Below the pieces are notes generated by a model, which was not told the DNA's origin, did not search any database, and saw only the letters and a program-made list of their open reading frames with translations. This document shows, piece by piece, positions 22,926 through 34,329 of a DNA stretch of 64,000 nt (position 1 is its first letter; every line of letters begins with the position of its first letter). Location of the stretch: contig JBAIZL010000008.1 in the NCBI GenBank assembly GCA_036971475.1, forward strand, positions 5,464,001 through 5,528,000, given 5' to 3'. Source of the DNA: Prosapia bicincta. Its lineage: Eukaryota; Arthropoda; Insecta; Hemiptera; Cercopidae. Made by a program: the position numbers and the translations under genes.

Positions 22926-23460
22926 AGCTTTATAAATGCAGGCTACATTATTCCAAGTTCATAATCGGTGCCTTGACACGGTTCCTGTGAGTGTGAGTGG
23001 ATATTTGTTAGGGGTGATTAAGTAGTAATTGACTTAAGTTTTTTTGTGGCTATTTAGGGGGGGGGCAGTTGATATCATGCAGCAGCCAGCCAGACTGGGG
23101 ACAGGATGTCTCAATCAGGCCCCCTCCAGTCGGCGTCCCTCAGTCAATTATAGGCTGCAGTGATACTGGTCACTCCCCAACAACAGAAGTCGTCAAGCCG
23201 CAAAACCACCCAGCCTTAACAAATATACCAGACTTCGTCATTGCTAGCCTGGGTTTACATTACCGATTGGGCTAATCGAGCTAGGAAGTTCCGTACCATA
23301 TGAACCGGAAACGGTTAGAATAGTCTGACCTAGGTAAACAGATCTCTGCGAAGCTTCTTGGACTTTCCACCTTACGAACAGGCTTTTATCAAATAGTGTA
23401 GTTGCTCTGTTTGCTTAGGAACTCTAATTGCGGCTTCCTAGAGCATATTTCGGTCGGGTG
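22926..23460. other. Spacer between the two B copies
   Basis: Mixed-composition DNA including a G-run at 23059-23067. No gene or RNA was recognised; the short open frame at 23069-23275 has no domain. Confidence 0.35.
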
Positions 23461-23464
23461 GCAC

Positions 23465-24600
23465 CGAACCGATCCAATGGTCAAAATATTACAATGATAT
23501 TTTTTTGCTTAAGAAAGTGGTCCGACGGTTATTAAGCAGGTAGAGGCAGGAAATCCTGGAAGGGTTACCTAGGTTATCCTGAGTACCCCTACCCCCTACA
23601 CTCCTGCCACAAGGGAGTTCTCGTCTTGTTAGTCACTGTAGGAGTTACTAGTGAGTAGAAAAAGAGAACGATGTTTCTATGGTGAGTGAGTAATACCATA
23701 ACCTAACCTAGCCTTATCTAACCCAACCTAACCTAACATAATCTAACCTAACCCAACCCAACCTAATCTAACTTAACCTAATCTAAACTAATCTAACCTA
23801 ACCTAATTTTACCCAACCCTACCCAGCCTAATCTAACCCAACCCAACCTAACCTAACCTAATCTAATCTAACCCAACCCAACCCAACCTAAACTAACCTA
23901 ATCTAGCCCAACCTAACCTAACCCAATCTACTCTTACTATCATAACCTTATCTAATCTAACCCAACCTAACCTAACCAAATGTAATCAAACCCAACCCAA
24001 CCTAACCTAACTTAATCTAATCTAACCCAACCCAACCTAGCCTAACCTAATCTAATCTAACCCAACTCAACCTAGCCTAACCTAATGTAATCTAACCCAA
24101 CCCAACCTAACCTAACCTAATCTAATCTAACCCAACCCAACCTAACCTAACCCAATCTACTCTTACTATCATAACCTTATCTAATCTAACCCAACCTAAC
24201 CTAACCTAATCTAATCAAACCCAACCCAACCTAACCTAACTTAATCTAATCTAACCCAACCCAACCTAGCCTAACCTAATCTAATCTAACCCACCCAACC
24301 TAGCCTAACCTAATCTAATCTAATCTAACCCAACCCAAACTAACCTAACCTAATCTAATCTAACCCAACCTAATCTAACCCAACCCAACCCAACCTAGCC
24401 TAACCTGATCTAATCTAACCAACCCATCCTAACCTAACCTAATATAAGCTAACCCAACCCAACCTAAACTAACCAAATCTAGCCCAACCTAACCTCACCC
24501 AATCTACTCTTACCTATCATAACCTTATATAATCTAACAATTGTTTCTATTTCGAGCCGACCCCTACACGAACCATAGGACCAGTTCGACCTCCTTACTT
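23465..24600 (+). repeat. Duplicated segment B, copy split by pentamer array
   Basis: The left half (23465-23660) matches 22535-22750. The right half (ACACGAACCATAGGACCAGTTCGACC, 24573 onward) matches 22757 onward. Nearly 900 bp of CCTAA-type repeat separates them. Confidence 0.7.
23691..24540. repeat. Degenerate CCTAA-type (telomere-like) pentamer array
   Basis: About 850 bp made of CCTAA, CCCAA and TCTAA pentamers, the complement of TTAGG and variants. (TTAGG)n is the ancestral arthropod telomere repeat. Here it is interstitial and degenerate. Longer sub-blocks recur (for example CCAATCTACTCTTACTATCATAACCTTATC at about 23925, 24151 and 24498), so the array also grew by segmental duplication. 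Confidence 0.85.
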
Positions 24601-25440
24601 GGGGGATTAGCACAGATCAGACGAATTCGATTACACCCATTTCGGTCAGCGAAATGGTACATCGTGTTGCTACTCCCGGGACCTAGTTAATGTGTAGAGA
24701 CAGGTATAGCAATGCAAATAGCCGCCTGACACGAACACGGGACTCCTTCGAGTAGTGCTTGGGATGTTTATACTACAAAGTTAGATCTTAGAAGTGCATT
24801 TCAGAGACTAAGAAACCAAATTGGTTTTGATATAGTTAATATGTTGTATGACTAATTTACTCTGTAGTCTGTAACCCTAGGATAGACCAAATTTCAAGCA
24901 CAGAACTATGAGTTAGGATGTAGTTATGGTGAGTTTTCGCCAATGGTATATTACAAGCGTTTTCTGGGTATTCATTTTCCGCTCCTACATAATCGCTCTT
25001 GGCAAAAAAAAATTATACCTGGTGATGGAGATTCATCAAAAATTTTTAAAAATTACAAAATGTTCGCCTCACACTCCAAAAATTAAAAATTGTGGAAAAT
25101 AGCAATCCCCCTCCACGGCACACTTAAAACTTTACTAATTCAACATATTAGCTTTATATTTTTGACGTAGTAGCTCGCAAAATGTTACGAAATATATTTA
25201 AACTTGCTTTTGACTCCCACAAAATTACAAATTTTGAAAAACACTATTAGCACCATGTTTCGTTTGGCTGTCACACTGCTTTGCGCCGTAAGTTTTATCG
25301 TTTTTAGGTCAAAGTTAGAAATAAAAGGTGTGTAAGTGTTCAATGTTTGAGCGTGGAATTGTGTATATATGTAGTTGTATCGTCCTTTTGAGTAATTATG
25401 TGATTTACTGTCGCAAAAAAAATAAGGTGAGTGTGTGCGA
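24601..25440. other. AT-rich spacer, no gene seen
   Basis: No credible open frame or element. It could be intron of the host gene if the exon at 15069 is joined to that at 26532. Confidence 0.35.
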
Positions 25441-25449
25441 GTTTTATAA

Positions 25450-25770
25450 TTCTATAAAGTTTGTGTGCCGGGTGAAACGTGGTGCTCTAGTGCTTCGTTA
25501 AAGTTGCCACTTGACAGCAAGTTTGTGTGCCGGGGAAACGTGGTGCACTAGTGCTTCGTTAAAGTTGGCACTTGACAGCAAGTTTGTGTGCCGGGTGAAA
25601 CGTGGTGCTCTAGTGCTTCGTTAAAGTTGCCACTTGACAGCAAGTTTGTGTGCCGGGGAAACGTGGTGCACTAGTGCTTCGTTAAAGTTGGCACTTGACA
25701 GCAAGTTTGTGTGCCGGGGAAACGTGGTGCACTAGTGCTTCGTTAAAGTTGCCACTTGACAGCAAGTTTA
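25450..25770. repeat. 61/62-bp tandem repeat (5 copies)
   Basis: The unit AGTTTGTGTGCCGGGTGAAA then CGTGGTGCTCTAGTGCTTCG then TTAAAGTTGCCACTTGACAGCA repeats five times. Two versions alternate (GGGTGAAACGTGGTGCTC and GGGGAAACGTGGTGCAC), showing growth as a dimer. Confidence 0.9.
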
Positions 25771-25924
25771 GTTATATTTCCAGGCATTTTAATTCGTCAA
25801 TAAAGCCTAGACGTTTAATTAGTAAGGTTTTAGGTCTGTCGTGGAGAGGATTGCTATTTTCCAAAATTTTTAACTTTTAGGGCGTGAGCAGAAAATGTAA
25901 TTTTTTTCGTATTCCTGATTGCTC

Positions 25925-26175
25925 TACCTCGTGTTTTAATCCCTCGCCTAGCTACGTTTCTTTAGAAGTCGGTCCCGTGTTTTAATCCGTTGCGTAGCTA
26001 CGTTTCTTGACGATGCCGTCCCGTGTTTTAATCCCTCGCCTAGCTACGTTTCATGAGGAGGCTGTCTCGTGTTTTGATCCCTTGCCTAGCTGCGAATCTT
26101 GAGGAGGATGTCCCGTGTTTTAATCCCTTACCTAGCTAAGTTTCTTAATGAGGCTGTCCCGTGTTTTAATCACAC
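25925..26175. repeat. 46-bp tandem repeat (about 6 copies)
   Basis: CGTGTTTTAATCCCTCGCCT then AGCTACGTTTCTTGAGGAGG recurs at 25930, 25976, 26022, 26068, 26114 and 26160, exactly 46 bp apart, with moderate divergence. The open frame at 26099-26341 is a by-product. Confidence 0.9.
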
Positions 26176-26252
26176 ACTAGAACTATCTATGAGATACTGT
26201 AATTTTTTAAAATCTATCCACTTTAAGAAATTATACTTTTGTTGTGAAAAAC

Positions 26253-26454
26253 ATAAACAAATAAATAGCTGCACACGAACTCAAAAACAATTACTTTATT
26301 ATCATACGCGTTTTAATAATTTATGTAATCATCATCAGTGACACTACTACAAATTTACAATTACAAGTGATGATGATGGTATAAGTCATTGAAACGCGTA
26401 TTATATTAGAGTATATTGTTTTGTGAGTTCGTGTGCGGTTATTTATTTGTTTAT
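26253..26454. mobile_element. Inverted-repeat hairpin with hammerhead-like cores
   Basis: Outer arms (AACAAATAAATAGCTGCACACGAACTC and its complement GAGTTCGTGTGCGGTTATTTATTTGTT) enclose inner inverted phrases. The minus strand at 26303-26340 reads CACTGATGATGA...AAAACGCG and the plus strand at 26367-26398 reads GTGATGATGATGG...TTGAAACGCG. CTGATGA followed by GAAACGCG is the conserved core arrangement of minimal hammerhead ribozymes found in Penelope-like terminal repeats. Each arm keeps only half of an ideal core. It is probably a remnant terminal repeat pair. It lies about 80 bp before the large host exon. Confidence 0.5.
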
Positions 26455-26531
26455 AACTTCAACTCAGAAACCACCTCAATTATTTTTCATTAGTTGTGAA
26501 AGGTATGATATAGGAGAAATGCTTGTTACAG

Positions 26532-28660
26532 GATCGTCTCGGAGTGACTCGGAGAGAGACCTGGCCGTGCCGAAGAAGCGTCGTCGACGGACCCTCAACA
26601 CCGACCCGGGCGTTCATGACGATGAAGACGACGACGACTGCGCTATCTGTTCGTCAAGGTCCAGCAGCTTGCTCCAGTTTGAGACTCTGGAGCGACATTG
26701 CGAGAGTGTATTCAGAAGCAGCGCCTCCTCCGAGCCCTTCTTGCATTCCCCGTCAATAGCTTCGTCCAATTTCAGTTTCGATTCTTTGGACACTACAAAG
26801 TGGGCATACCATGGCTCGCAGGACAGCCTGGAAGACGATGCCTCCAGCGACGTCAGTAGTTCGGACGACGATACGTTCAGCCGTTCGTTCACTTCGCCCA
26901 GTTATCGTTCTTCTTCGGGACTCAGGACATTCAGAAGTTTTGACAGTTTAAATCTGTATCAACATTCGGACAAGTGCGAAGGTAGTTTTCTGAGCGGCGA
27001 GTTTTCGCAGAGTTTAAACAACAATTGCGTGCCTTTAGAAGATCCTGCGGAGCCTGTGCCTACCCCCAGGGGGATTTACAAGACGGTAGAGTGTCTGTCG
27101 GCGGTCACGCCTCACGTCGGTTGCGGTAAAGTAGAGAAAGAGACAACACCCCCGACCAGCTGTGAGACGAAAGGTTCGCAACGGTCGAGTGAAAATCTAA
27201 GCGAAGACAGTGGTTTCGGGGAGCACATATCCCGCGGTTCTGGAGTGTCGTCCACGTCGTCGTCGTCCTACTACTCGGACTCGACGCAAGTCAGAGAAAA
27301 AGTTCCCAATTTAGAATCAGATATCGAAAGGGACGAGAAGAGAGGGTGGGACGAGTCGCGCGCCGAGAAAGTTATATTTAACCAGACTTGGCAAAGCGCC
27401 CCCGATCTGCTTAGACCCATCATACAGTCTCAACAGAGAGTTTGGGCCGGTCGGTCTAGTGCGCCGAATCTATCTACTTTCAATAACTTAATCACAAAAC
27501 AATCGATTATTATTAATTATATCGACAAAGACGATGAAGATATAGTGGTCATTCCGGAAACGAAATCCTTTGTAGAAGACGGTGTAAAAATGGCTGCTCG
27601 GTGTTCTGTTGTTAGCACGCCAAACTTATACGCGGCGACTCGGGAGTTTCTTGCGAACGAGAGGGACTGTTGTTCGGGATCGACTGTGTCGTTGGCGAGA
27701 GCGTTGTCTTTGAAGAAAAAATGTGAAAGCGAAGGTAAACTGAGCACGACCTCGTCGAAGGGGAGTAACATAATGATTACTACGAGCTTCGTGAACCTGT
27801 CAAACAGCGGAAGTGCCAAGTGCGTCCAGTTCTGTCCCATAGTGTCCGAAGTCAGCTGGCAGGACAGTTCCAGCACGGGCACGACGGACAGGAGCGAAAG
27901 CGTCACCGGAAGCGAGTCGTCGACACCTCCGATCGACACTCTGGTGGAGATTTTACGCGGAAACACGGAGCCGGCACGAAACGATATGATTCAACGTAGG
28001 CGAGTTGTAGAAGAGTTACACAAGTGGAAGCGTGTGCAGGAGGAGGAGAAGGCCACGCCCCGAGGTCACGTGGTACAACAGCATCTGACAGCTGAGCGTT
28101 CAGTACAGACACAGACGCCGGCAGCGATGGAAGAGGCTAGCGCAAAGCCGAAGAAACACGGCATCGGAGGATTTTTCTCGCGGTTTTCTTTCAGACGTTT
28201 TAGTGGTCGGGATAAAAAGAAGGACAAAAAGGAGAAGAAAAAAGAAGTGAATTCCAACAGTAACTTAGTGCCGTCGAGTAAAGCGGGCAAAGCGCCCTTG
28301 GACGTGGAAGACGTGCAGATCATCCCTCTTCATCCCCCGACGGACGATGTGGATTTATCAGCGCTGGTTTCGAAGCCGCCGTTGCCCCCGCGCACCCCCC
28401 AGCGCATGCCCGATGCGCCCCGGAACCTCCCTGCCGACAGTTCCGCCATGGCTGTCGTCACGGCGAGAGGTTTGCTGGAGACAGACATAGATTCCGACAT
28501 TCCATCACCGAATAAAAAAACCAGAAGTTTACTCAATTTGGACGATGGACGTGCGATGTTGAAACCGTCTCCAGTGCCGAGAGATGATAGTAACGGGTGT
28601 GATTCCAGAGCCAAATCGATGGAGTTCCTGTTGGATAAGGAGAATCAGGCAGCAATCAAG
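26532..28660 (+). CDS. Large internal exon of an unrecognised host gene
   Basis: An open frame of about 710 codons with coding-like, locally GC-rich composition. A TTGTTACAG acceptor ends at 26531 and a consensus AAG|GTAGGA donor follows 28660, so the extra codons at either side of the open frame are probably intron. An ATG at 26519 would be the alternative start. The product is hydrophilic and probably disordered. It has a basic cluster PKKRRRRT near the start, an acidic run DDEDDDDC, many Ser-rich tracts, a short conserved-looking block GIGGFFSRFSFRRFSGRD followed by a Lys-rich stretch (about 28160-28240), a proline-rich KPPLPPRTPQRMP (SH3-ligand type) and the C-terminal AKSMEFLLDKENQAAIK. 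The exon starts in phase 1 and ends in phase 0. It looks like a signalling or cytoskeletal scaffold, but I do not recognise the family. Confidence 0.8.
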
Positions 28661-29989
28661 GTAGGACAGTGTTTTTGTACTTACAGATATATAAAGTAAC
28701 GAAATATTTAGAGTGTTTTATCGAAGTGATAACCTCTTACAGGTTTATCTTTCTTAGACTGTAAAATTATCAAAATACTGCCAATAAGCATTAGCTGTAA
28801 TACTAAACTAACGCTGTAAAATAATAGTAAATAAAACTGAGAAAACACTTAGGAAAATATCTATGTTTTACAAATATATTTAAAAAATACAGTATTTAAA
28901 AACATTCTAACTAAAAAAACTATATTTAAATTCATTTTATATTTAAAACTTGGAGTTTTTGTGTTGTACATCTTGAGGTTTTAATAGAAATTACTATTTT
29001 ATCATTACTATCATTTTATATTTGTAACTATTAGGGTATATTTTGATTGAATACAGGATAGAGTTTTGCAAAACTGGTTGCTGCTAACCATTGTTAACTT
29101 TTTTTAAAACACTTAAAGATTTAATTGCATACAAAAACTACAAGCGCTAAAGGTTTACAAAAAACATTTATAATGAGAATCCAGAGTAATAAAATTTTCT
29201 TTTCAAGTTTACTAAGTTATTATATAGTATCGATTTATTAAGAGGTTCTTTATATAATAATGTAAGAGGTCCATTAAATAATTAATGAATATTAATCATA
29301 TAAAAGTAAATGGTAACTGAAATGCAGGTCGTTTACAAATAAGTCATTCTAATGAATCGATAACAAAGACTGCATTCATAAGACATCTACAGAAAAACAA
29401 GATTTAGAATCATTAGGTTATTCACTCTTACGGACTTGAACAGCTGATTTTCCGTATCAGCTGACATTTTTAATTTGAGGTTATGTTTTTTCTTTTGATT
29501 TAAAACAGATGTAAATTATTTTTATGTTTGTGTTGTGTGTGTGTGTGTGCGCGCGCATGCGAGTGTGTGCGCGCGTGTTTATGTTTCTATATATATTGTA
29601 TGTTTTGAATAATAATTTACCTGAAGATGGTTTAGATAAGTGACGAAAGTGTTGTAGTTACCTTGAATCTTTAATGTGGTTAGATGGATACATGTATGTA
29701 TATAATTGTTGATTAGGGTGTAATGAAAATTATGTAGGTCTTATACTATTATCGTATATATTATAATCTGCTGACATCATTTAAAGAAACGTGGAACATA
29801 AAGTAATCAGAAGGGTAATTTTTAGGTTAAAGATATTTGCCACTCATTCATGAGAAATTGTTATGAAGTGTCAGGTTAAAAACCAATTATATAAATAAAA
29901 CATTTTTAAAAGTCAATCACTGCTGCGTCAACAAATAAAATAAATTATTTTTGTTACTTTTTACTAAATAATTACAATAAATATAAATA

Positions 29990-30355
29990 AAACAACCTTT
30001 CGTTAAAACGGCTCTTCTACCGCATAACCCATAACATACGGTCAGTTGTTTTTTATGAAATCACATGTTATCACTTATTTTAAGCCAAATGTGACGAAAT
30101 AACTATATTGCATACCCTGCCCCTTTGTGAAAAGTTTTTACTTAATGAAAGTAAATTTCTCATTAAATTTAATTAATGAATTAATATTTGAAACCACTGT
30201 AATAACATCACGTTTCAACCACTACAAGTTTAAAAAAGTGTATTTGAACTTAAATGGGTGAATAAAAAGTATTTTGTTAACAATTGAAAATTTGTACAGG
30301 GTATATGTAAGGAGAGTGTGAGCTAATAGAAGGAATTGAATGATATTAACAGTTA
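29990..30355 (+). repeat. Dispersed repeat family A, copy 2
   Basis: Shares GTTAAAACGGCTCTTCTACC, TTTTAAGCCAAATGTGACGA, GAGAGTGTGAGCTAATAGAA and GGAATTGAA with 30905-31295 and, inverted, with 5300-5650. Copies 2 and 3 lie in direct orientation about 915 bp apart. Confidence 0.75.
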
Positions 30356-30904
30356 AAAAAAAAATTATTGAAATAGTTTTAGAAACTTGTAAACTTATTA
30401 GATTTTTAAAAATAATTAGATCCTACTTGGTAAAAAACGCCAATATAGGCCAGTGCCAGGGAGGTTGTACATCCTGACATGATCACATGAACAGCTGATA
30501 TTTTTAATTTTGTGACAAATAAAGTAGAACCGAATGGAGATCCCCCTAAGCAAATAGAACGTTAAATATTTTTTACAAAGAGCAATAATTAATGTGTTAA
30601 AACTGTTTTTTTTCTCAAGAATATAGTTACTTTTGTGTTTTGCAGTGTTAGTTTTTATGTGTTCATTTTCAGCACAGTTTCCGATTTTAGGTTTATTAAT
30701 TTTAGATTATTCATTGACCAGATCACACGTACATTATACTGAAAATATACAAACAGGTGTATAACAGAAACTTTGTTTATGACACATTTTAATGGTAACG
30801 TTTTTAGGAAACAAGTAATATAAACAACAATTTTCTAAAGTAATTTCCTACTTAAGTTAACAAGAATAATTTTATTTTAGTTACGTTTTATTAATTTAAA
30901 TATA

Positions 30905-31295
30905 GCAACATAACCTACACGTTAAAACAGCTGTTCTACCATATTACCAGTAACATAAAATCAGCTGTTTTATGAAATCATATGTTATCACTTAGTTTAA
31001 GCCAAATGGGACGAAATAATTATATTACATACCTTGCCCCTTTTGTGAAAAGTGTTTCTCTCATCTAAAACTAAAATTAATTAATGAAATTTAATTAATT
31101 AATTAATATTAAAAAATAAAAACTATATAAACCTAAAGTGTCATCCGCTACAAGTTTAAAAATTATGTTTGAACTTGAGTGGATGAATAAAAAAGTATTT
31201 TATTAACCATTAAAAATTTCAACAAGATATACCTACATAGGGAGAGTGTGAACAAATAGAAGGAATTGAAAAAATTAGCAGGAATTTTTACATAA
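30905..31295 (+). repeat. Dispersed repeat family A, copy 3
   Basis: Same order of shared phrases as copy 2, including CAGCTGTTCTACCATATTAC and ATACCTTGCCCCTTTTGTGA. No coding potential. Confidence 0.75.
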
Positions 31296-31739
31296 GAGGG
31301 ATACAGACGTATTTAGGACATTACAAAATGTAACATTTTAAATATTGCCGGGTTCACATTTTTAAAGAACGTATCTCTTCTCGGCCACAAGAAACCTAAC
31401 GAAGGGCGGTACAAGGTTTTGTAACAAAGGACTCTTCAGTTAACTTTATCCGTGCTTTAAAATTAACACCTAAAGCATTACAACTACCGATATTGCTATC
31501 TATCTCATTAACAATACAGCTGATTTCGTAAATTTGAGGTTAGGTTTCGTAAGTGTTTCAAATATTCAGAGATAAAATGTTCGTACGTTTAAACAAAATT
31601 TGAGTTGGTCGAAGAAACTGACTGAAAAACGGAGAGTTTTAATTGTTACTTTGTTGGCTAAACGTTAGATCTTTAGTTAGGTGTAACCGGATTTTTAATT
31701 TTTTGAAAGGAGATGTCGAGATTAATCTTTAAATAAAAA

Positions 31740-31894
<155 letters not shown>

Positions 31895-32155
31895 ATGAAA
31901 CATTGTAATAAAATAATAAAAATAATATGTTTTAACCTACGTTATGTGTTTTATAATTCCTCAAGATATGTACGGCAAGGCCCAAATCAAGTATAACACT
32001 GTATGATTGCAGCACTATCAGTTGTAGGGACTTTCATTTTATATTATATTTATTATTTGTATTATTAGTTAAAAGAGACAAATATCGTCGTTTGGGACTG
32101 AGTAAACTCAAGACTATTCATTAGTATCGTCTTTACGTCAATGTATCGTCTAGAC

Positions 32156-32637
32156 CAGGGGCTCCCAAACTGGGGGGGGGGGGGGCGTGACCAGTTGGAA
32201 AATAATAAGATAAATTCTCAGTTACTACACGTTTAATAAAATTTAAATTTAAATTTACACCTCAGATTTTTTACATTGATAATTTTTTGACCGATGTTTT
32301 TAGAAAATTCAAATGAAATTCACCCGTTTATAACAGAAATATAAGTTCTTCTCAAATATATAATACGACCTGAAATAGGAATGCTAGTAAAGAAATGCAA
32401 GCTCATCTATCTCACCAACAGATTTTTCTCAGTCAAAATTTACCTTGAGAATTAAAACTTAAATGTTATATCACGATTCTTGTGAAATTATGTGTAAAGA
32501 AATTGTTTTCTATATTTATAATATTTGTTTCTTTTTCGTATGCCTATACTATTTATTTATAGTGTGAAGTGCAGGAGCGTGTGAGGTTTTCATTTCAAGA
32601 GGAGGGGGCGTGGTACCAAAAGGTTTAAGAATCCCTG
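32156..32637. mobile_element. hAT-like non-autonomous element, 482 bp
   Basis: The ends CAGGGGCTCCCAAAC and its inverted partner GTTTAAGAATCCCTG match the usual hAT end pattern. Flanking 8-mers GTCTAGAC (32148-32155) and GTCTACAG (32638-32645) share GTCTA and fit an 8-bp target duplication with drift and a central TA. A G-run lies just inside the left end (about 32174-32187). A truncated copy of the same family is at 43817-43943. Confidence 0.7.
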
Positions 32638-32645
32638 GTCTACAG

Positions 32646-34320
32646 CATCTCAATAAGGTTCAATATAGACGAAAACTAACCTTCTTGCTAAACCATCTTT
32701 TGGGTGCCCAGATATAATGCAATATTTGCGATATTTCACATCTGTCTGTAAAACTGGGAATACGTGACACTTGGAGAAGAGGTCTAACTTCAAGTAAGCA
32801 TAGATAAAGGCGGTCCTGCGTTCTACTAGGTTGGAATCCAGTTGCTCGTAAAGTGGGTCTGTTATGCAAGTTCCCAGAATAGCCAGTCGTTAGTGCGCCC
32901 GAAATAACCGCCTTTCCACGTTTCTCCCTCGCTACACACAAATCTAGAGATTTTTGTAAAATCTGTCAACGTTTTTTGAAATGTCTTTACACCGCCAAAT
33001 TTCTAGATAATATTCGTCACACAAAACTATTAACAATGATTAGTATTTAAACTCAATTACATTTACACACACACACACACACACACAAAGTAATGTATGC
33101 ATGAACATAACATATGGAGCTAAAAAATAGAAAAGGTACTGTATTTGAATGAGGGGGGGAGGGTGAGGTGACGTCATGGCCAGCTGACTGTATACAGTAT
33201 GCAGGTAAATGTCGATAGTTTTACACTCGATTATTGTTTTCCAATTCGTCCAACATAAGGCATCAGCTGATTGCACCTTGCTGTCGGAGCTGTAACGGTG
33301 TCAGGTAACGAACCTTATCTCTCCCAGATAAGAAGCAAAGATAACAGCCGCTTGTCTTCGCTTTACTGTAAATGTTACATTTTATCTCCTTCTTATTGTA
33401 ACTCTAATTAATATAACGTTTACAGTACCAGACACTTGTTTATATTTCACCCCTTTCTCACTTAGCGGAAGAGGACGGAGAGCTTGCATCGACAGAACAG
33501 GTCCGCCCACTTCCGGTAACGTTTCATACAAAGTTGTCGCCAAGAAATAGGCGAATGTTACCTCAGTCTACCCGCGCAACTCTTTTATTACAGTATTTCT
33601 TTGGTGTTTTCCAAATAGAAACTCTTATTTTTCCAAGTGTTTACATTTCTCTGATGATCTAATTTTGTAGGCATATTTTCTTGCTGAAAGTTAGGCTATA
33701 GTCTAATGGCTTTAGATCTTCAGTGTCAGATGGAAACAGTTTCCATCGAATTCTCATTCTCACAGCCTTAATCAGTCATAAATTGTTAACTGTCTGTGCG
33801 CTTTTGTACAGATACCGAGTCAGTTTATAGCTATAAGTATAGTGGGTCCCATGCTTATTGGTTGCGCGAGCTTTACGTCTATTGAACTTTCTTCGTCACT
33901 GTGCAAACAAAGTTACAAAATGTTTACTCTAATGGTAAACGATATTAAAGTGTTTATAAATGCTAGAAATTGGAATTTTAGATTATTCAAATAAAGGGAT
34001 GAATTAAATAACTATAAAAAACTAAAATGCGACAGTGCCAATTTAGGTTAACGTTTCTTACTTGGGTTAATTCGTTTATTCATAAAATGACTTTGGCAAT
34101 AGATATCGCTCTTGTTGCGTGTTGGGAATGAAAGTGAAGTGAAAGCAGAAAGGGACAGCCTGCATTGCGCTGCGATCGATACTTCCGCTCCGCGTCGAGA
34201 TGCTGCAGCGGCCGATAAATAGCCCGGCTCGATATACTGCATGTACTGTACATCGAAAATATGCACTGAATATATTTGTAAATTAAAGGTTTGTGTTTTA
34301 CTGAAGACGCATCGGGTCAA
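32646..34320. other. Spacer, no gene recognised
   Basis: Contains an (AC)n microsatellite at about 33063-33087 and a more GC-rich patch at 34110-34230. Open frames are short and domain-free. Confidence 0.4.
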
Positions 34321-34329
34321 CTAGACTCC

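Noticed and set aside
23691..24540. True chromosome end
   Set aside because: The pentamers are degenerate and flanked on both sides by the same duplicated element, so the array is interstitial.
26423..26531. Upstream part of the large host open frame
   Set aside because: Begins in the hairpin element with a non-ATG codon; a splice acceptor at 26531 explains the true boundary.
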